From Oscillospiraceae bacterium (GTDB taxonomy: Bacteria > Bacillota > Clostridia > Oscillospirales > Acutalibacteraceae), in the NCBI GenBank assembly GCA_022650485.1, contig JALCPP010000001.1, positions 1-64,000 on the forward strand: DNA of 64,000 bases, in the 5' to 3' direction. The position numbers were made by a program, and so were the translations under genes. Shown one piece after another: positions 1 through 8,654 of the stretch; within the stretch, counting starts at the first letter, position 1; each line of letters starts with the position of its first letter. Below the pieces are notes generated by a model. That model was not told the DNA's origin and searched no databases. It saw nothing but the letters and a program-made list of their open reading frames with translations.

Positions 1-981
1 AAGAAATTACTTATTGCAGTCGGCTTTGAAAAATATGATGGTAGTAAACAAAAAGAGTATCAATTAAAAGAATTAAATCGTTATCTTATATATGAAAAGA
101 CAGGTAAATTATTTAAAGATAAGCCAACCAATGAAATTGTTATCACTGAAATATATGATATTCCAAAAGAGAAGATGGATAACCGCAGTAATAACGGTGG
201 AAACAACACAAGCATTATATCTGATTATATGCGTAACTGGATTGAGATTGCACTTGAATCTGATGGAAGTATAGACGGTAGCGCAAGTAAAATAATTAGA
301 GATATGAATTTAGTTATTGATGATTTTAGTAATGCTTATTACAATTTTGATGATTGCTTTACTGATTGTACGACAATTGAAAAGAACTTCTTCCTTGATT
401 ATTGTGATGTTGTAATGAACAGCTATAAGCAAAGATTGAAACGCATTATTAATAACTTTGCAGAATATGAGGACGTTCTTTATAAAGAATATTATAAAGT
501 TAGTTTTATAAAGGAAAGTAAAGACGGAGAGTTCTATGCAACAGATGATATTGAAGATTTAAAAACAATAGACAAGATTGACAGGGTAAAACATAATCTT
601 GAAATTTCTTATGGTGTTAAAGAAAATAATAAAAAATGGAAATTGTACTGTGATCGCAAAAAGTCAAAACAATTCTATGATGATTTTATTCAACAGGTAA
701 GGAAATTATTAAAGCGTGATGAAATAACTAACTGCTATAAATCAATGTACCTGTTTTCTTATGATTATCATGCAGATGTAAATGAAGATTTTGATAATCA
801 AAAGTTTTGGAACACACAAAAGAAATTTGCAGAAAATAAGATTGACACAATATTTAATAAAACAAATAGGATTTATAACCCTATGGAATATGGCAAGTAC
901 ATAAAGATACCAAAATATAAATCGGAAGATATATCACAAGATATGATTGAAGATTGTAAAGAAATGGTTATGTATCAGTAA
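1..981 (+). CDS. Prophage hypothetical protein, 5' end outside the window
   Basis: The frame is open from base 1 (it begins KKLLIAVGFEKYDG), so the first internal ATG at 175 is not the true start; at least 326 residues are encoded. The protein is rich in Asp, Glu, Lys, Tyr and Asn, with no signal peptide or membrane segment that I can see. I recognise no family or catalytic motif. It lies just upstream of the terminase genes on the same strand, where temperate phages often carry late-early genes of unknown role. Function unknown. Confidence 0.7.
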   Translation, partial: KKLLIAVGFEKYDGSKQKEYQLKELNRYLIYEKTGKLFKDKPTNEIVITEIYDIPKEKMDNRSNNGGNNTSIISDYMRNWIEIALESDGSIDGSASKIIRDMNLVIDDFSNAYYNFDDCFTDCTTIEKNFFLDYCDVVMNSYKQRLKRIINNFAEYEDVLYKEYYKVSFIKESKDGEFYATDDIEDLKTIDKIDRVKHNLEISYGVKENNKKWKLYCDRKKSKQFYDDFIQQVRKLLKRDEITNCYKSMYLFSYDYHADVNEDFDNQKFWNTQKKFAENKIDTIFNKTNRIYNPMEYGKYIKIPKYKSEDISQDMIEDCKEMVMYQ

Positions 982-1008
982 TAAATAAAATTAAAGGAGA
1001 TTATACAA

Positions 1009-1200
1009 ATTGAATATATTTTTACAACTATATTTATTTTAATAATTGGTTTAATGATTGGATTGATTATTGGCTTTAACACAGCAAATAGTACAGCAGA
1101 TATGAGGATGGAAAGCATCGAAGAAGATATGCTTTATATAATTAAGCTTTTGGGCATGTCGAAAAACAAAGAGAAATCTGAAAACTCTGAACAAAAATAA
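1009..1200 (+). CDS. Small single-pass membrane protein of the prophage
   Basis: This 63-residue frame starts with a long hydrophobic segment (about residues 4-22, ending IIGLMIGLIIGF) followed by a charged, Glu/Lys-rich tail ending SENSEQK. The strong SD AAAGGAG (994-1000) is 8 bases before an in-frame ATT at 1009. No ATG, GTG or TTG lies near it: the first in-frame ATG (1054) would cut the membrane segment, and a TTG at 1010 is in another frame that stops at once. The start is therefore either a rare ATT or mis-assigned. Topology suggests an N-terminal anchor with a cytoplasmic tail. No family recognised. Confidence 0.5.
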   Translation: MEYIFTTIFILIIGLMIGLIIGFNTANSTADMRMESIEEDMLYIIKLLGMSKNKEKSENSEQK

Positions 1201-1265
1201 ACTGGATAATGTATACTAAAAAGGTGTGATTTAAACGTAGAGAAGTGAAGGGAGCTGAATTAAAA

Positions 1266-1676
1266 ATGCTAGATAAAAAACAGATTGAAGCAATTGAAAT
1301 GTTGGTTACGGGTGATTATACCAAACAAGAAGTAATGGGCAGATTAGGTATGCACAGAACCACTTTTTATAAATGGATAAAAAATCCTGAATTTGTGGCT
1401 GCGCTGGATAAGAGGCTACAAGAGGTCAAAACCCAAGCACAAAAGGATTTTACTTCACGCTTGCCAAAGGCCGTTGAAGAATACTGGAAGATATGTACTA
1501 CCTGTACTGATGTTCGCACAAAAGAAAAGGCTTTAGCTAACTGGATCGAAAGATCATTAGGCCGTATTGCAAATACGGTTAATATTAATGATGATAGACA
1601 AGATGAAGATGTTGATGTTTTAGCTGCCTTTGATAGCGTTTCAGGTAAAAATAAAAAAGAGAATAAGGAAGAATAA
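1266..1676 (+). CDS. terS: Terminase small subunit (phBC6A51-type HTH)
   Basis: The 136-residue protein has an N-terminal helix-turn-helix (about residues 15-50: GDYTKQEVMGRLGMHRTTFYKW), a helical middle and a very acidic/basic C-terminus. This matches the phBC6A51-like small terminase group, which binds the packaging site and delivers DNA to the large subunit. An upstream GTG at 1245 is in frame, but SD GGGAG (1250-1254) fits ATG 1266 better. The partner terL lies about 0.9 kb downstream rather than adjacent, because a recombinase gene is interposed. Family known from similar phage proteins; packaging role inferred. Confidence 0.75.
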   Translation: MLDKKQIEAIEMLVTGDYTKQEVMGRLGMHRTTFYKWIKNPEFVAALDKRLQEVKTQAQKDFTSRLPKAVEEYWKICTTCTDVRTKEKALANWIERSLGRIANTVNINDDRQDEDVDVLAAFDSVSGKNKKENKEE

Positions 1677-1680
1677 TTTG

Positions 1681-1802
1681 TGTAACATAATCACTTGATT
1701 AAGATTACTTAAAATATCCGATAGAATAGGCAAAAATAGCATAAAAATAGCTTTATAATATGTAACATAAATATTGACACGATTAATGTTACATATTATA
1801 AT
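1681..1802 (+). promoter_or_regulatory. Promoter of the recombinase gene with 16-bp inverted-repeat operator
   Basis: TTGACA (1774-1779) and TATAAT (1797-1802) are spaced by 17 bp, a full sigma-A consensus. A perfect 16-bp inverted repeat (arms 1753-1768 and 1786-1801, 17-bp spacer, core TGTAACAT) brackets the -35 and covers most of the -10 element. A further TGTAACAT copy is at 1681-1688. The layout fits autoregulation and/or a recombination site bound by the downstream recombinase. Confidence 0.75.
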
Positions 1803-1832
1803 TAGTGTACCGGATAAAAAGGGGCTGATTTT

Positions 1833-2444
1833 ATGATTTTTGCTTATTGTCGTGTATCTACTAATAAGGGAACACAAAAGACGGATAGACAGGTTTTAGC
1901 GATAAAGGAATATGCAAAACGGAATAACTTTACTGTTAATGAGTTTGTAGAAGAAACTATGAGCGGTAAAGATTTAAACCGGCCTAAGTATAACGCTATG
2001 AGAGATAAGATGCGTAAAGGTGATATCTTGATTATATCGGATATTGACCGGCTTGGCAGAAATGCAGATCAGGTTATTGTAGAGTTCAAGCATTTTAAGA
2101 GCCTAGGTATCAAGGTGGTAGCTTTAGATACTCCCTACCTGAACCAGTGGGATACCATAAAAGAAGACTCCATGTATGATATGGTTACTGATATACTCAT
2201 TACTCTTAAAGCGCATTTAGCACAACAGGAAAGGGAAAAGCTTATATCAAGAATCAATCAGGGATTGGATGTTGCAAGAGCAAAGGGTAAGAAACTAGGC
2301 AGACCAAAGAAAGCTATTGATGATAAAGTAGTAAGGGTATACCATAGGGTACAGCAGCATGAACTAACAAAGGTTGAAGCTTCAAAGATATTAGGAATAT
2401 CAAGACAACACTTTGATAGACTTATACACAGGCTGAAAGGGTGA
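1833..2444 (+). CDS. Small serine recombinase (resolvase/invertase family)
   Basis: The 203-residue protein has the resolvase catalytic fold at the N-terminus (FAYCRVST with the nucleophilic Ser, then DRQ, ISDIDRLGRN) and a C-terminal helix-turn-helix after GRPKK (KVEASKILGISRQHFDRL). The length is typical of Pin/Tn3-resolvase-type enzymes, which cut and rejoin DNA through a phosphoserine link. Its own consensus promoter and operator precede it and a terminator-like hairpin follows, so it is an independent unit between terS and terL. It could be an invertase, a dimer resolvase or a passenger gene; no invertible segment is visible nearby. Confidence 0.88.
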   Translation: MIFAYCRVSTNKGTQKTDRQVLAIKEYAKRNNFTVNEFVEETMSGKDLNRPKYNAMRDKMRKGDILIISDIDRLGRNADQVIVEFKHFKSLGIKVVALDTPYLNQWDTIKEDSMYDMVTDILITLKAHLAQQEREKLISRINQGLDVARAKGKKLGRPKKAIDDKVVRVYHRVQQHELTKVEASKILGISRQHFDRLIHRLKG

Positions 2445-2479
2445 AAATAATTATTAATTGAATAATAATGAATTATTGA

Positions 2480-2517
2480 TAGAAGGTTGTTCCTGCAAGG
2501 GGTAGCCTTCTATTTTT
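2480..2517 (+). terminator. Hairpin terminator after the recombinase
   Basis: Arms TAGAAGG (2480-2486) and CCTTCTA (2506-2512) are followed by a T-run (2513-2517). It would insulate the recombinase transcript from terL. Confidence 0.6.
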
Positions 2518-2595
2518 ATATTTGGTGGTCGGCTGGTGGGGGTTAATTACAGAATTTCTACCAAAAAATAAAGCCCAAAGTGGAGAAGGTGAAAA

Positions 2596-4272
2596 ATAAT
2601 ATCAAAGCAGAACATTAATACGATCGAAAATACCCAGTTACTTTCAAAGTATCTGATTAAATATTATGGTGAAGATCAAGCAAAGCAGCTTCTTCTTCAA
2701 AATAAAAATAATTTATTCAATCATCATGGCCTTGCTTGGAGTCTTGGAAAGCGTTCTCTGGAATTCTTCTGCATGTACTTCCTTCAAAGTATATACAGCG
2801 GTGAGGGCAAAGCTCCACTAGCTAATATTCATTATAAGATGTGGCAAGAAGTTCAAGATATGATTCTAAAAAAAACCCATGATAAACAATGCTATATTTG
2901 TCCAAGAGGTTTAGGGAAGTCTACAGTTATAACTTTGGCGGTCGCTATCTGGTGTGCCTGTTATCGCTTTAAAATCTATACTGTGATTGCCAGTGCTATA
3001 GGAGATACAGCGGAAGGATTTATAAGAAATATTAGAATGGCATTAGAAGATAATGCTTACATAGAATCAGCGTTTGGAACTCTATTTAATCCTAAAACTT
3101 GTATTTGTAATAATGAGAAAATAGAACTAACCAACAAAACCTTAATTCAGAGTGTAAGTGCTGCAAGTTCGCTCAGAGGTAAGGCATACAATAATCACAG
3201 AATAGAATTATTGCTTTTGGACGATTACCAAAAGGCAGATCAGATTGTTACAGATGAACAAAGGGAAAAGAAATGGAAAGTTTTCTCGGACGATTGTTCG
3301 TATGCTATGCAGAAAGATAATTCAACATTAATCGCCCTTGGTACTCTTCAATGTAAAGAAGATTTCTATGACCGTTTGCGTAATTCTCCAGTATGGAAAA
3401 CAAGACAGGAAAAAGGTGTGTTGGTTGAGAATGTAGATGAATTGTTTAACAGCGGTTTATGGCTTGAATTCAAGAATGTTCTGATGGATAAATCTAATGA
3501 ATTCCGTTTGGATTTTGCAAAAGAGTTCTATTTGCAGCATGAAAAAGAAATGCAGTTTCCTATGTTATGGCAAGAGTACTGGAATTGCCTTGATATTGCC
3601 TTACTGTACTATGAAAATTCACTTTCTTTTAAGCAAGAAATGCAAGGTGATATAGAAAATATAGGTACTCGTAGATTTAATACAATTATTACAGAATCCG
3701 CTGTAGATATAGAAAATCATACTTTTCAGAAGACTATTCTTTCCATTGATCCGGCTGGAACTGCCAGAACCGGAACGAAAAGAGACTATTATGCTTATTG
3801 TGTTTTGTCTCAAGCTGATGATGAGATAAATTATGCCAGAAAGTCAATTATCAGAGATTATGAGATGGATGATTATATCAGAGAAACAATTCAATTATTG
3901 AAGGATTATCCTGATATAACTCATTTGAGCATTGAAAAGAACGTCTATAGCGGTGCAGATTGTATTAGAATCCAAGAATTGATTGATAAAGATGAAGAAC
4001 TAAAACATAGAGATATTACGATTATCAATAAATCCAGAACCGGCAATAAAGATAATCGCATTAATGCAATAGTTGGGGATGTCAATATGGGAAGAGTTGT
4101 CTTTAATGAGGAAGATCAAGATGCTATTCAGCAGCTTCATGACTTCTGTGGTTGTCGATTCAGCTTACATGATGACTATCCTGACTGTCTTGCGGATGCC
4201 TTGGAGCAGTTACCACAGATAAATACGACATCAAAATTAAAGGTTTTACCCTTATCATTTTTAGGTTTGTAA
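2596..4272 (+). CDS. terL: Terminase large subunit
   Basis: ATPase-nuclease motor that packages phage DNA. Visible are the Walker A-like RGLGKST (near residue 110), Walker B LLLLDDYQ, the RNase H-like nuclease Asp in SIDPAGT and a late acidic motif DYPDCLADALEQ. The first ATG (2773) is too late: about 58 codons upstream are open and read as terminase N-terminus (FNHHGLAWSLGKRSLEFFC). No ATG, GTG or TTG exists in frame before it. SD AAGGTG (2586-2591) precedes ATA codons at 2596 and 2599, and a GTG at 2589 would be in frame if one A of the run 2592-2596 were missing. The start is thus uncertain: a non-AUG start or a 5' frameshift. Confidence 0.85.
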   Translation: MISKQNINTIENTQLLSKYLIKYYGEDQAKQLLLQNKNNLFNHHGLAWSLGKRSLEFFCMYFLQSIYSGEGKAPLANIHYKMWQEVQDMILKKTHDKQCYICPRGLGKSTVITLAVAIWCACYRFKIYTVIASAIGDTAEGFIRNIRMALEDNAYIESAFGTLFNPKTCICNNEKIELTNKTLIQSVSAASSLRGKAYNNHRIELLLLDDYQKADQIVTDEQREKKWKVFSDDCSYAMQKDNSTLIALGTLQCKEDFYDRLRNSPVWKTRQEKGVLVENVDELFNSGLWLEFKNVLMDKSNEFRLDFAKEFYLQHEKEMQFPMLWQEYWNCLDIALLYYENSLSFKQEMQGDIENIGTRRFNTIITESAVDIENHTFQKTILSIDPAGTARTGTKRDYYAYCVLSQADDEINYARKSIIRDYEMDDYIRETIQLLKDYPDITHLSIEKNVYSGADCIRIQELIDKDEELKHRDITIINKSRTGNKDNRINAIVGDVNMGRVVFNEEDQDAIQQLHDFCGCRFSLHDDYPDCLADALEQLPQINTTSKLKVLPLSFLGL

Positions 4273-4291
4273 AGGAAGTGAGAATTAAAAA

Positions 4292-5542
4292 TTGGATATA
4301 AATGAAATTATAATAGATATGATTAATGACTATCATGGTCATAGTGATATATTTGATAAAATGCAGCGCTATTATGATGGTAAACATGATATTTTAAGTA
4401 CATATGTACATGAACCAAGCAGAGCGAATAATATTGAAGTTGTTAATTACATTCACAAATTTATTGAAGAAGAAATAAGCTATTGCTTTGGTAATGGCTT
4501 GACTTATATCAGCAAAAGCAGTAATGAACAGGAGATTAATGATATCAATTATCAGCTATCTCATTGGAATAAAAATCATAATCAGGAATTAATGAGACAG
4601 CTTGAAATATATGGTTTAGCATTTGAACTGTATTACATAAATGAACGTGGCGAGTTTTCTTCACGTATATTGAATCCTTCAAATGCAATTGTATATTGTG
4701 ATTCAGATAATGTTCCTCAGATATTCATTCATTTTTATCGGCAAAAATACGATAGCTCCGAATATTACGATATCTATTTTCCAGATCGAATTGAAATATA
4801 TCAGGATGGGAATTTGATTGACACAAAAGAAAACATCTTTTCTGGTGTTCCGGTGTCAGTTTGCTTTTTAGGTAAAGAAAAAACTATATACAGTAAAATT
4901 AAAAGCCTTAACGACTCTTTAAATCAGATTATGAGCGATATGGTAAATGTTATTTCCGATTACAGATTGGCGTACTTAGTTGTAACAGGCGCAGATGTGG
5001 ACGAAAGTACGGCAGAACTTTTAAAGACTAAAGGCATTTTAAATTTAAAAGGAAAAGGCGAAGTTTCATGGCTGATGAAAGAAATGAATTCTGACTATGT
5101 CCAAAATATGATTACAGAAATTAAAAAAGATATCTATGAAGCATGTGATCATATTGATTCTAATGAGAAATTACAGTCGAATACAAGTGGAATTGCATTG
5201 CGTACAAGGCTTGTTTTCCTTGAACAGCGGTGTAAAACTGTTTTTGATGCAATATGTAATACAATTACTGATCGTATGCGGTTTCTATTTCAGTATTTAA
5301 ACCTGAAAAATCTTCCCTATGATTATAAAGATATTAAGGTAACATTTAATCCTTGTATTCCGCAGGATATTCAGACAATTGCTCAAACAATTAATCAACT
5401 TGGCGATAAAATATCGACACAAACCGCTTTAGCTCAAATTCCTTGGGTTGAGAATCCAGCGGAAGAAATGGAAAAGATTCGTAAAGAACAGGAAGATCAA
5501 CAAAGCATTGATTTAGATAAAGTTGGTTTAACTAATGGCTGA
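4292..5542 (+). CDS. Phage portal protein (SPP1 gp6-like)
   Basis: The 416-residue protein follows terL and precedes a minor head protein, as in SPP1-type packaging modules. Features are an N-terminal SYCFGNGLTY, a central mixed region and a long C-terminal helical part (KIKSLNDSLNQIMSDMVN ... SNTSGIALRTRL) that resembles the stem and crown of SPP1-family portals. The portal is a dodecameric ring at one capsid vertex through which DNA is pumped. Start TTG 4292 has SD AAAGGAAGTG at 4271-4280. The last 8 bases overlap the next gene. At 416 residues it is somewhat short for the family. Confidence 0.8.
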   Translation: MDINEIIIDMINDYHGHSDIFDKMQRYYDGKHDILSTYVHEPSRANNIEVVNYIHKFIEEEISYCFGNGLTYISKSSNEQEINDINYQLSHWNKNHNQELMRQLEIYGLAFELYYINERGEFSSRILNPSNAIVYCDSDNVPQIFIHFYRQKYDSSEYYDIYFPDRIEIYQDGNLIDTKENIFSGVPVSVCFLGKEKTIYSKIKSLNDSLNQIMSDMVNVISDYRLAYLVVTGADVDESTAELLKTKGILNLKGKGEVSWLMKEMNSDYVQNMITEIKKDIYEACDHIDSNEKLQSNTSGIALRTRLVFLEQRCKTVFDAICNTITDRMRFLFQYLNLKNLPYDYKDIKVTFNPCIPQDIQTIAQTINQLGDKISTQTALAQIPWVENPAEEMEKIRKEQEDQQSIDLDKVGLTNG

Positions 5543-6422
5543 TACGTTAAAAAAAGATATTTTACAGATAGAAAAGGATTGTACCAATAAAGCTAAAAAG
5601 CCAAAACAAGAACTTTTAAAAGCTTATAAGCAAGCCTTAGATGATATCCAAAATGAAATAGCTGGAATTACTCAAAAATATGAAATTGATGGGGTATTAA
5701 ATATTTCTTCTAAACAGCGGTACAGTGAATTGAAATCTTTACAAGATAAACTGGTAAAACAAGCAAATAAGTTAGGTGCTTTGAATATAAAACAAACTTC
5801 TGATTTACTGTCTGATATATATTCAGATTCATATTATAAAACCGCTTATATGATTGATAAAGGAATTAGCACAAATATTGATTTTTCTATTTTAAGGCCA
5901 GAAATGGTTGAAGCAGCTATTAATACTCCAATTGATAATATAACCTTTAGTGATCGAATATGGAATAATCAAAAATCATTAACTAATCATTTGTATAATG
6001 ATGTCCGAAAGGCTTTAGTTAACGGTAAAAGCCCTGAGAAGCTTGCCAGACAAATTAAAAAGGATTATGGGGTTACTGCTTATCAAGCCAGCAGATTGAT
6101 TAATACAGAGGTTGCCAGAGCTATGAGCATGGCACAGGATGAAATATATCAGAATTCTGATGTTGTTCAAAAAGTTATGTGGGATGCTACGCTGGAAGGA
6201 AATACTTGTGAAATTTGTGCTTCTTTGGATGGACAGTATTTTTTAAAGGATAATCATCCTGATTTGCCAAGACATCCGATGTGCCGTTGTTGTATTATTC
6301 CTGTAGTTGATGGTTGGAAGCCTACAAGAAAACTGGAAAACATTAAAAATCCTGAAACAGGTGAAAAAACAATCATTGATTATTCCACTTTTGATAAATG
6401 GAAAACTTCAAAAGGTATTTAG
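5535..6422 (+). CDS. Phage minor head protein (SPP1 gp7 / Mu gpF-like)
   Basis: This 295-residue protein has a helical N-terminal half and a C-terminal gpF-type domain. The diagnostic region is RLINTEVARAMSMAQ followed by a Cys/His cluster (NTCEIC ... HPMCRCC) that ends in a conserved CRC-like motif. Members are minor capsid proteins bound to the portal and needed for head morphogenesis or DNA ejection. The gene overlaps the portal gene by 8 bases, implying translational coupling. Family assignment is good; the exact role here is inferred from gene order. Confidence 0.8.
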   Translation: MADTLKKDILQIEKDCTNKAKKPKQELLKAYKQALDDIQNEIAGITQKYEIDGVLNISSKQRYSELKSLQDKLVKQANKLGALNIKQTSDLLSDIYSDSYYKTAYMIDKGISTNIDFSILRPEMVEAAINTPIDNITFSDRIWNNQKSLTNHLYNDVRKALVNGKSPEKLARQIKKDYGVTAYQASRLINTEVARAMSMAQDEIYQNSDVVQKVMWDATLEGNTCEICASLDGQYFLKDNHPDLPRHPMCRCCIIPVVDGWKPTRKLENIKNPETGEKTIIDYSTFDKWKTSKGI

Positions 6423-6434
6423 GAGAGTGACATA

Positions 6435-6671
6435 TTGGCAGAATTTAAAAAGCCAGAGCCTACACAACGGGCATTGGATAAAGAAAGAGAAAGATCACAA
6501 TTTAATATTGATCCTGTAAAAGACTTCATTTCAACAAAAAACAGGATAGCATTTGGGCATAAGTGCGATAAATGTTCTAATAAATTCCATTGTCATAAAT
6601 GGTATGGAGCAATTATTATAATTTGTGATCGATTTATGGAAAAGAGTACATACAAACATTACAGAGCATAA
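6435..6671 (+). CDS. Small cysteine-rich prophage protein
   Basis: Seventy-eight residues from TTG 6435, with SD GGAGAG about 10 bases upstream. The second half carries a compact Cys/His cluster (CDKCSNKFHCHKWYG), then an IIIIC segment and a further Cys, which suggests metal binding. It sits between the minor head and scaffold genes, where small unannotated genes are common in clostridial phages. No family recognised. Confidence 0.55.
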   Translation: MAEFKKPEPTQRALDKERERSQFNIDPVKDFISTKNRIAFGHKCDKCSNKFHCHKWYGAIIIICDRFMEKSTYKHYRA

Positions 6672-6677
6672 AATTAA

Positions 6678-6707
6678 CTCAGTCCTCATGTTGGATTGAG
6701 CTATTTT
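6678..6707 (+). terminator. Terminator-like hairpin inside the head operon
   Basis: Arms 6678-6685 and 6693-6700 (one G-T pair) are followed by CTATTTTT. A partial terminator or processing site before the scaffold and capsid genes would allow differential expression. Confidence 0.5.
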
Positions 6708-6776
6708 TATATAACAAATTAATCGCACTTTATGGTCTTAGCCGAACGTAAAGGGCAAAAGGAGAATGATTATATT

Positions 6777-7349
6777 ATGGAATTTAAAGACATTGTTACT
6801 GAACTTGACAATTTTAAGGATTCTGATGATTACAATAATTATGTTACCGGTCTAATGACAGATGACAGAATGAACAAATATCTTGAATCGGAAAATGGTA
6901 AAAAGACAATTCAACCTAAACTGGATTCTTATTTTTCAAAAGGACTGGAAACTTGGAAGCAGAACAATCTTTCTAAACTTGTTGATGAAGAAATTCAAAA
7001 GCGGAATCCAAGTACTGATCCTAAAGACATTGAACTGAATAAAGTTAAGAATCAGCTTGAACAGATGAAAACGGAGAATCTCAAAAAAGATTTAACTGCT
7101 AATGCTATCAAATATGCAACATCAAAAAATCTTCCGGTTGATATGGTGGATTTTCTTGTTGGAACAGATGAGGATAGTACAAATAAGAATTTAAAAGCCT
7201 TTGAAAAAGCATTCCAGAAAGCGGTAGATAATGCCGTCAATGAAAAGCTGAAATCTTCAGGGCATACGCCTTCCGACACAGAACCTTCTATGATGGATGG
7301 AGTAGAAAAAGCATTTTATAGCAAAAACCCACAACTTATTAAACATTAA
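6777..7349 (+). CDS. Phage scaffolding protein (DUF4355-like)
   Basis: From ATG 6777 (SD AGGAG at 6760-6764) the product is 190 residues, acidic and strongly helical, with a Lys/Glu/Gln-rich coiled-coil stretch (about residues 70-110) and no Cys. It immediately precedes the major capsid gene. Size, composition and position match the DUF4355/GP20-type scaffolds that guide procapsid assembly and are then lost. An in-frame start at 6732 exists but lacks an SD. Role inferred mainly from position and composition. Confidence 0.75.
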   Translation: MEFKDIVTELDNFKDSDDYNNYVTGLMTDDRMNKYLESENGKKTIQPKLDSYFSKGLETWKQNNLSKLVDEEIQKRNPSTDPKDIELNKVKNQLEQMKTENLKKDLTANAIKYATSKNLPVDMVDFLVGTDEDSTNKNLKAFEKAFQKAVDNAVNEKLKSSGHTPSDTEPSMMDGVEKAFYSKNPQLIKH

Positions 7350-7370
7350 AAATAAAGGAGATTGATAATT

Positions 7371-8201
7371 ATGGCAACTGAACTTCAAACTAGATACGCA
7401 AATCTTGTAGATGCAAAACTTAGAGCAGAACTTGTAACAATTGATGTAGGTACTGTCCCTGTTTTTAACACTGATTATGAAGGCGAACCGAAATCCGGCG
7501 CGGTAAAAATTCCGGTTCGTGATACTGAGGTAGCTTCCGGTACTTATGATCCTGTCACCGGTAAGGAGCTTACTTCCAGTGATACAACATATCTTACCGT
7601 AACTGATTTTAACGATGTAGCGATCAATGAGGTTATTGATGGCTATGAAGCCGCAGCCATACCGGATAATATTGTTGCTGACCGTCTTGATAGTGCAGCC
7701 TATACAGGCTCTAAAATTCTTGATCAGGATGGTATTGCGACACTTGAAGCAAAAGGCACAGCCGCTTCCAGCACCACAGCATTAACGAAAAGTACCGTAT
7801 ATGAAGCAGTAGTAGATGCTATGACGGCTTTAACAACTGCAAATGTACCTATGACCAATCGTTTTCTTATCGTTTCACCAGCTACATATGCGCTAATGCT
7901 GAAGGATACTACGAACTTTATTAGGCAGTCTGATCTCTCTCAGCAAATGGTAAATGATGGCTATATAGGAATGTACAGCGGTTTTGCCATTAAAGTTTCT
8001 AATTTACTTGCTGCAAGCACTGAATTTATTGCCGGTCATAGCCGTTGGTGTCATAGAATCCGTGAATGGGTGGTAGCCCCTCGCATTCAAGATTTGAATG
8101 GTGACGGTAAACATATTGGTGCTAGTGCTGTTCAGGGGCGTTGGGTATACAAACACGCAGTTAGCAAGGCCGCAGCCGTTTATGTCAAGAAGAACGCCTA
8201 A
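7371..8201 (+). CDS. Major capsid protein
   Basis: The 276-residue protein starts at ATG 7371 behind AAAGGAG. It is rich in Ala, Thr and Val and reads as a coat protein of the HK97/P22-like fold: an N-terminal helix (LQTRYANLVDAKLRAEL), a strand-rich middle with VPVFNTDYEGEPKSGAVKIPV, a domain with FLIVSPATYALMLKD, and a C-terminus ending in an aromatic/basic strand. It follows the scaffold gene and precedes connector genes. An ATP-independent structural role is inferred from family and synteny. The strong SD and the hairpin after the gene fit high expression. Confidence 0.85.
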   Translation: MATELQTRYANLVDAKLRAELVTIDVGTVPVFNTDYEGEPKSGAVKIPVRDTEVASGTYDPVTGKELTSSDTTYLTVTDFNDVAINEVIDGYEAAAIPDNIVADRLDSAAYTGSKILDQDGIATLEAKGTAASSTTALTKSTVYEAVVDAMTALTTANVPMTNRFLIVSPATYALMLKDTTNFIRQSDLSQQMVNDGYIGMYSGFAIKVSNLLAASTEFIAGHSRWCHRIREWVVAPRIQDLNGDGKHIGASAVQGRWVYKHAVSKAAAVYVKKNA

Positions 8202-8224
8202 TCTATAATAATTGAATCATATTG

Positions 8225-8258
8225 GGGATAGCCGATTGACTGTCCCTTCTTGATTTTG
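8225..8258 (+). terminator. Weak hairpin after the major capsid gene
   Basis: Six-bp arms (8225-8230 and 8241-8246, one G-T pair) are followed by TTCTTGATTTT. This could give partial termination or protect the capsid mRNA 3' end. Confidence 0.4.
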
Positions 8259-8272
8259 TTAGGGGTGTGAAA

Positions 8273-8653
8273 ATGAGTTTTACAGATTTAACAACAAAAT
8301 ATCAATCTGAAATATCTGATATAAAAACCTTGCTATCCATGACCAGTGATGATACTTCAAACGATATTCCAATTGCCTTATCAACAGATAAAGCATATAA
8401 AGCCATTCTAAAATACACAGAATGGGATACTTTTGATACTGACTATTTGACATCATTATATGATTTGGCAATTGCCTATTTTAATAATGATTCAATTAAA
8501 TCAAAAGCAGCGAAAGGTGAACGAATGATCACTCAACAGACACAGGGAAGCCGAAGTGCTACATACCAAAAATCTGAAATCAGTATTGATACTGATGGCC
8601 TAACTGATTCTATTAAAGCTGTGCTGCCATTGCCAAAGCTGAAGGTGATTTAA
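8273..8653 (+). CDS. Head-tail connector (adaptor) protein
   Basis: The 126-residue product from ATG 8273 (SD AGGGGTG at 8261-8267) is mostly helical, with a short strand-rich end. It occupies the first position after the major capsid gene, where SPP1 gp15/HK97 gp6-type adaptors lie; these form a ring beneath the portal. The motif around YLTSLYDLAIAYFNND followed by GERMITQQTQGSRSATY resembles clostridial phage connector proteins. Assignment rests on length, helicity and gene order. Confidence 0.65.
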   Translation: MSFTDLTTKYQSEISDIKTLLSMTSDDTSNDIPIALSTDKAYKAILKYTEWDTFDTDYLTSLYDLAIAYFNNDSIKSKAAKGERMITQQTQGSRSATYQKSEISIDTDGLTDSIKAVLPLPKLKVI

Positions 8654-8654
8654 G

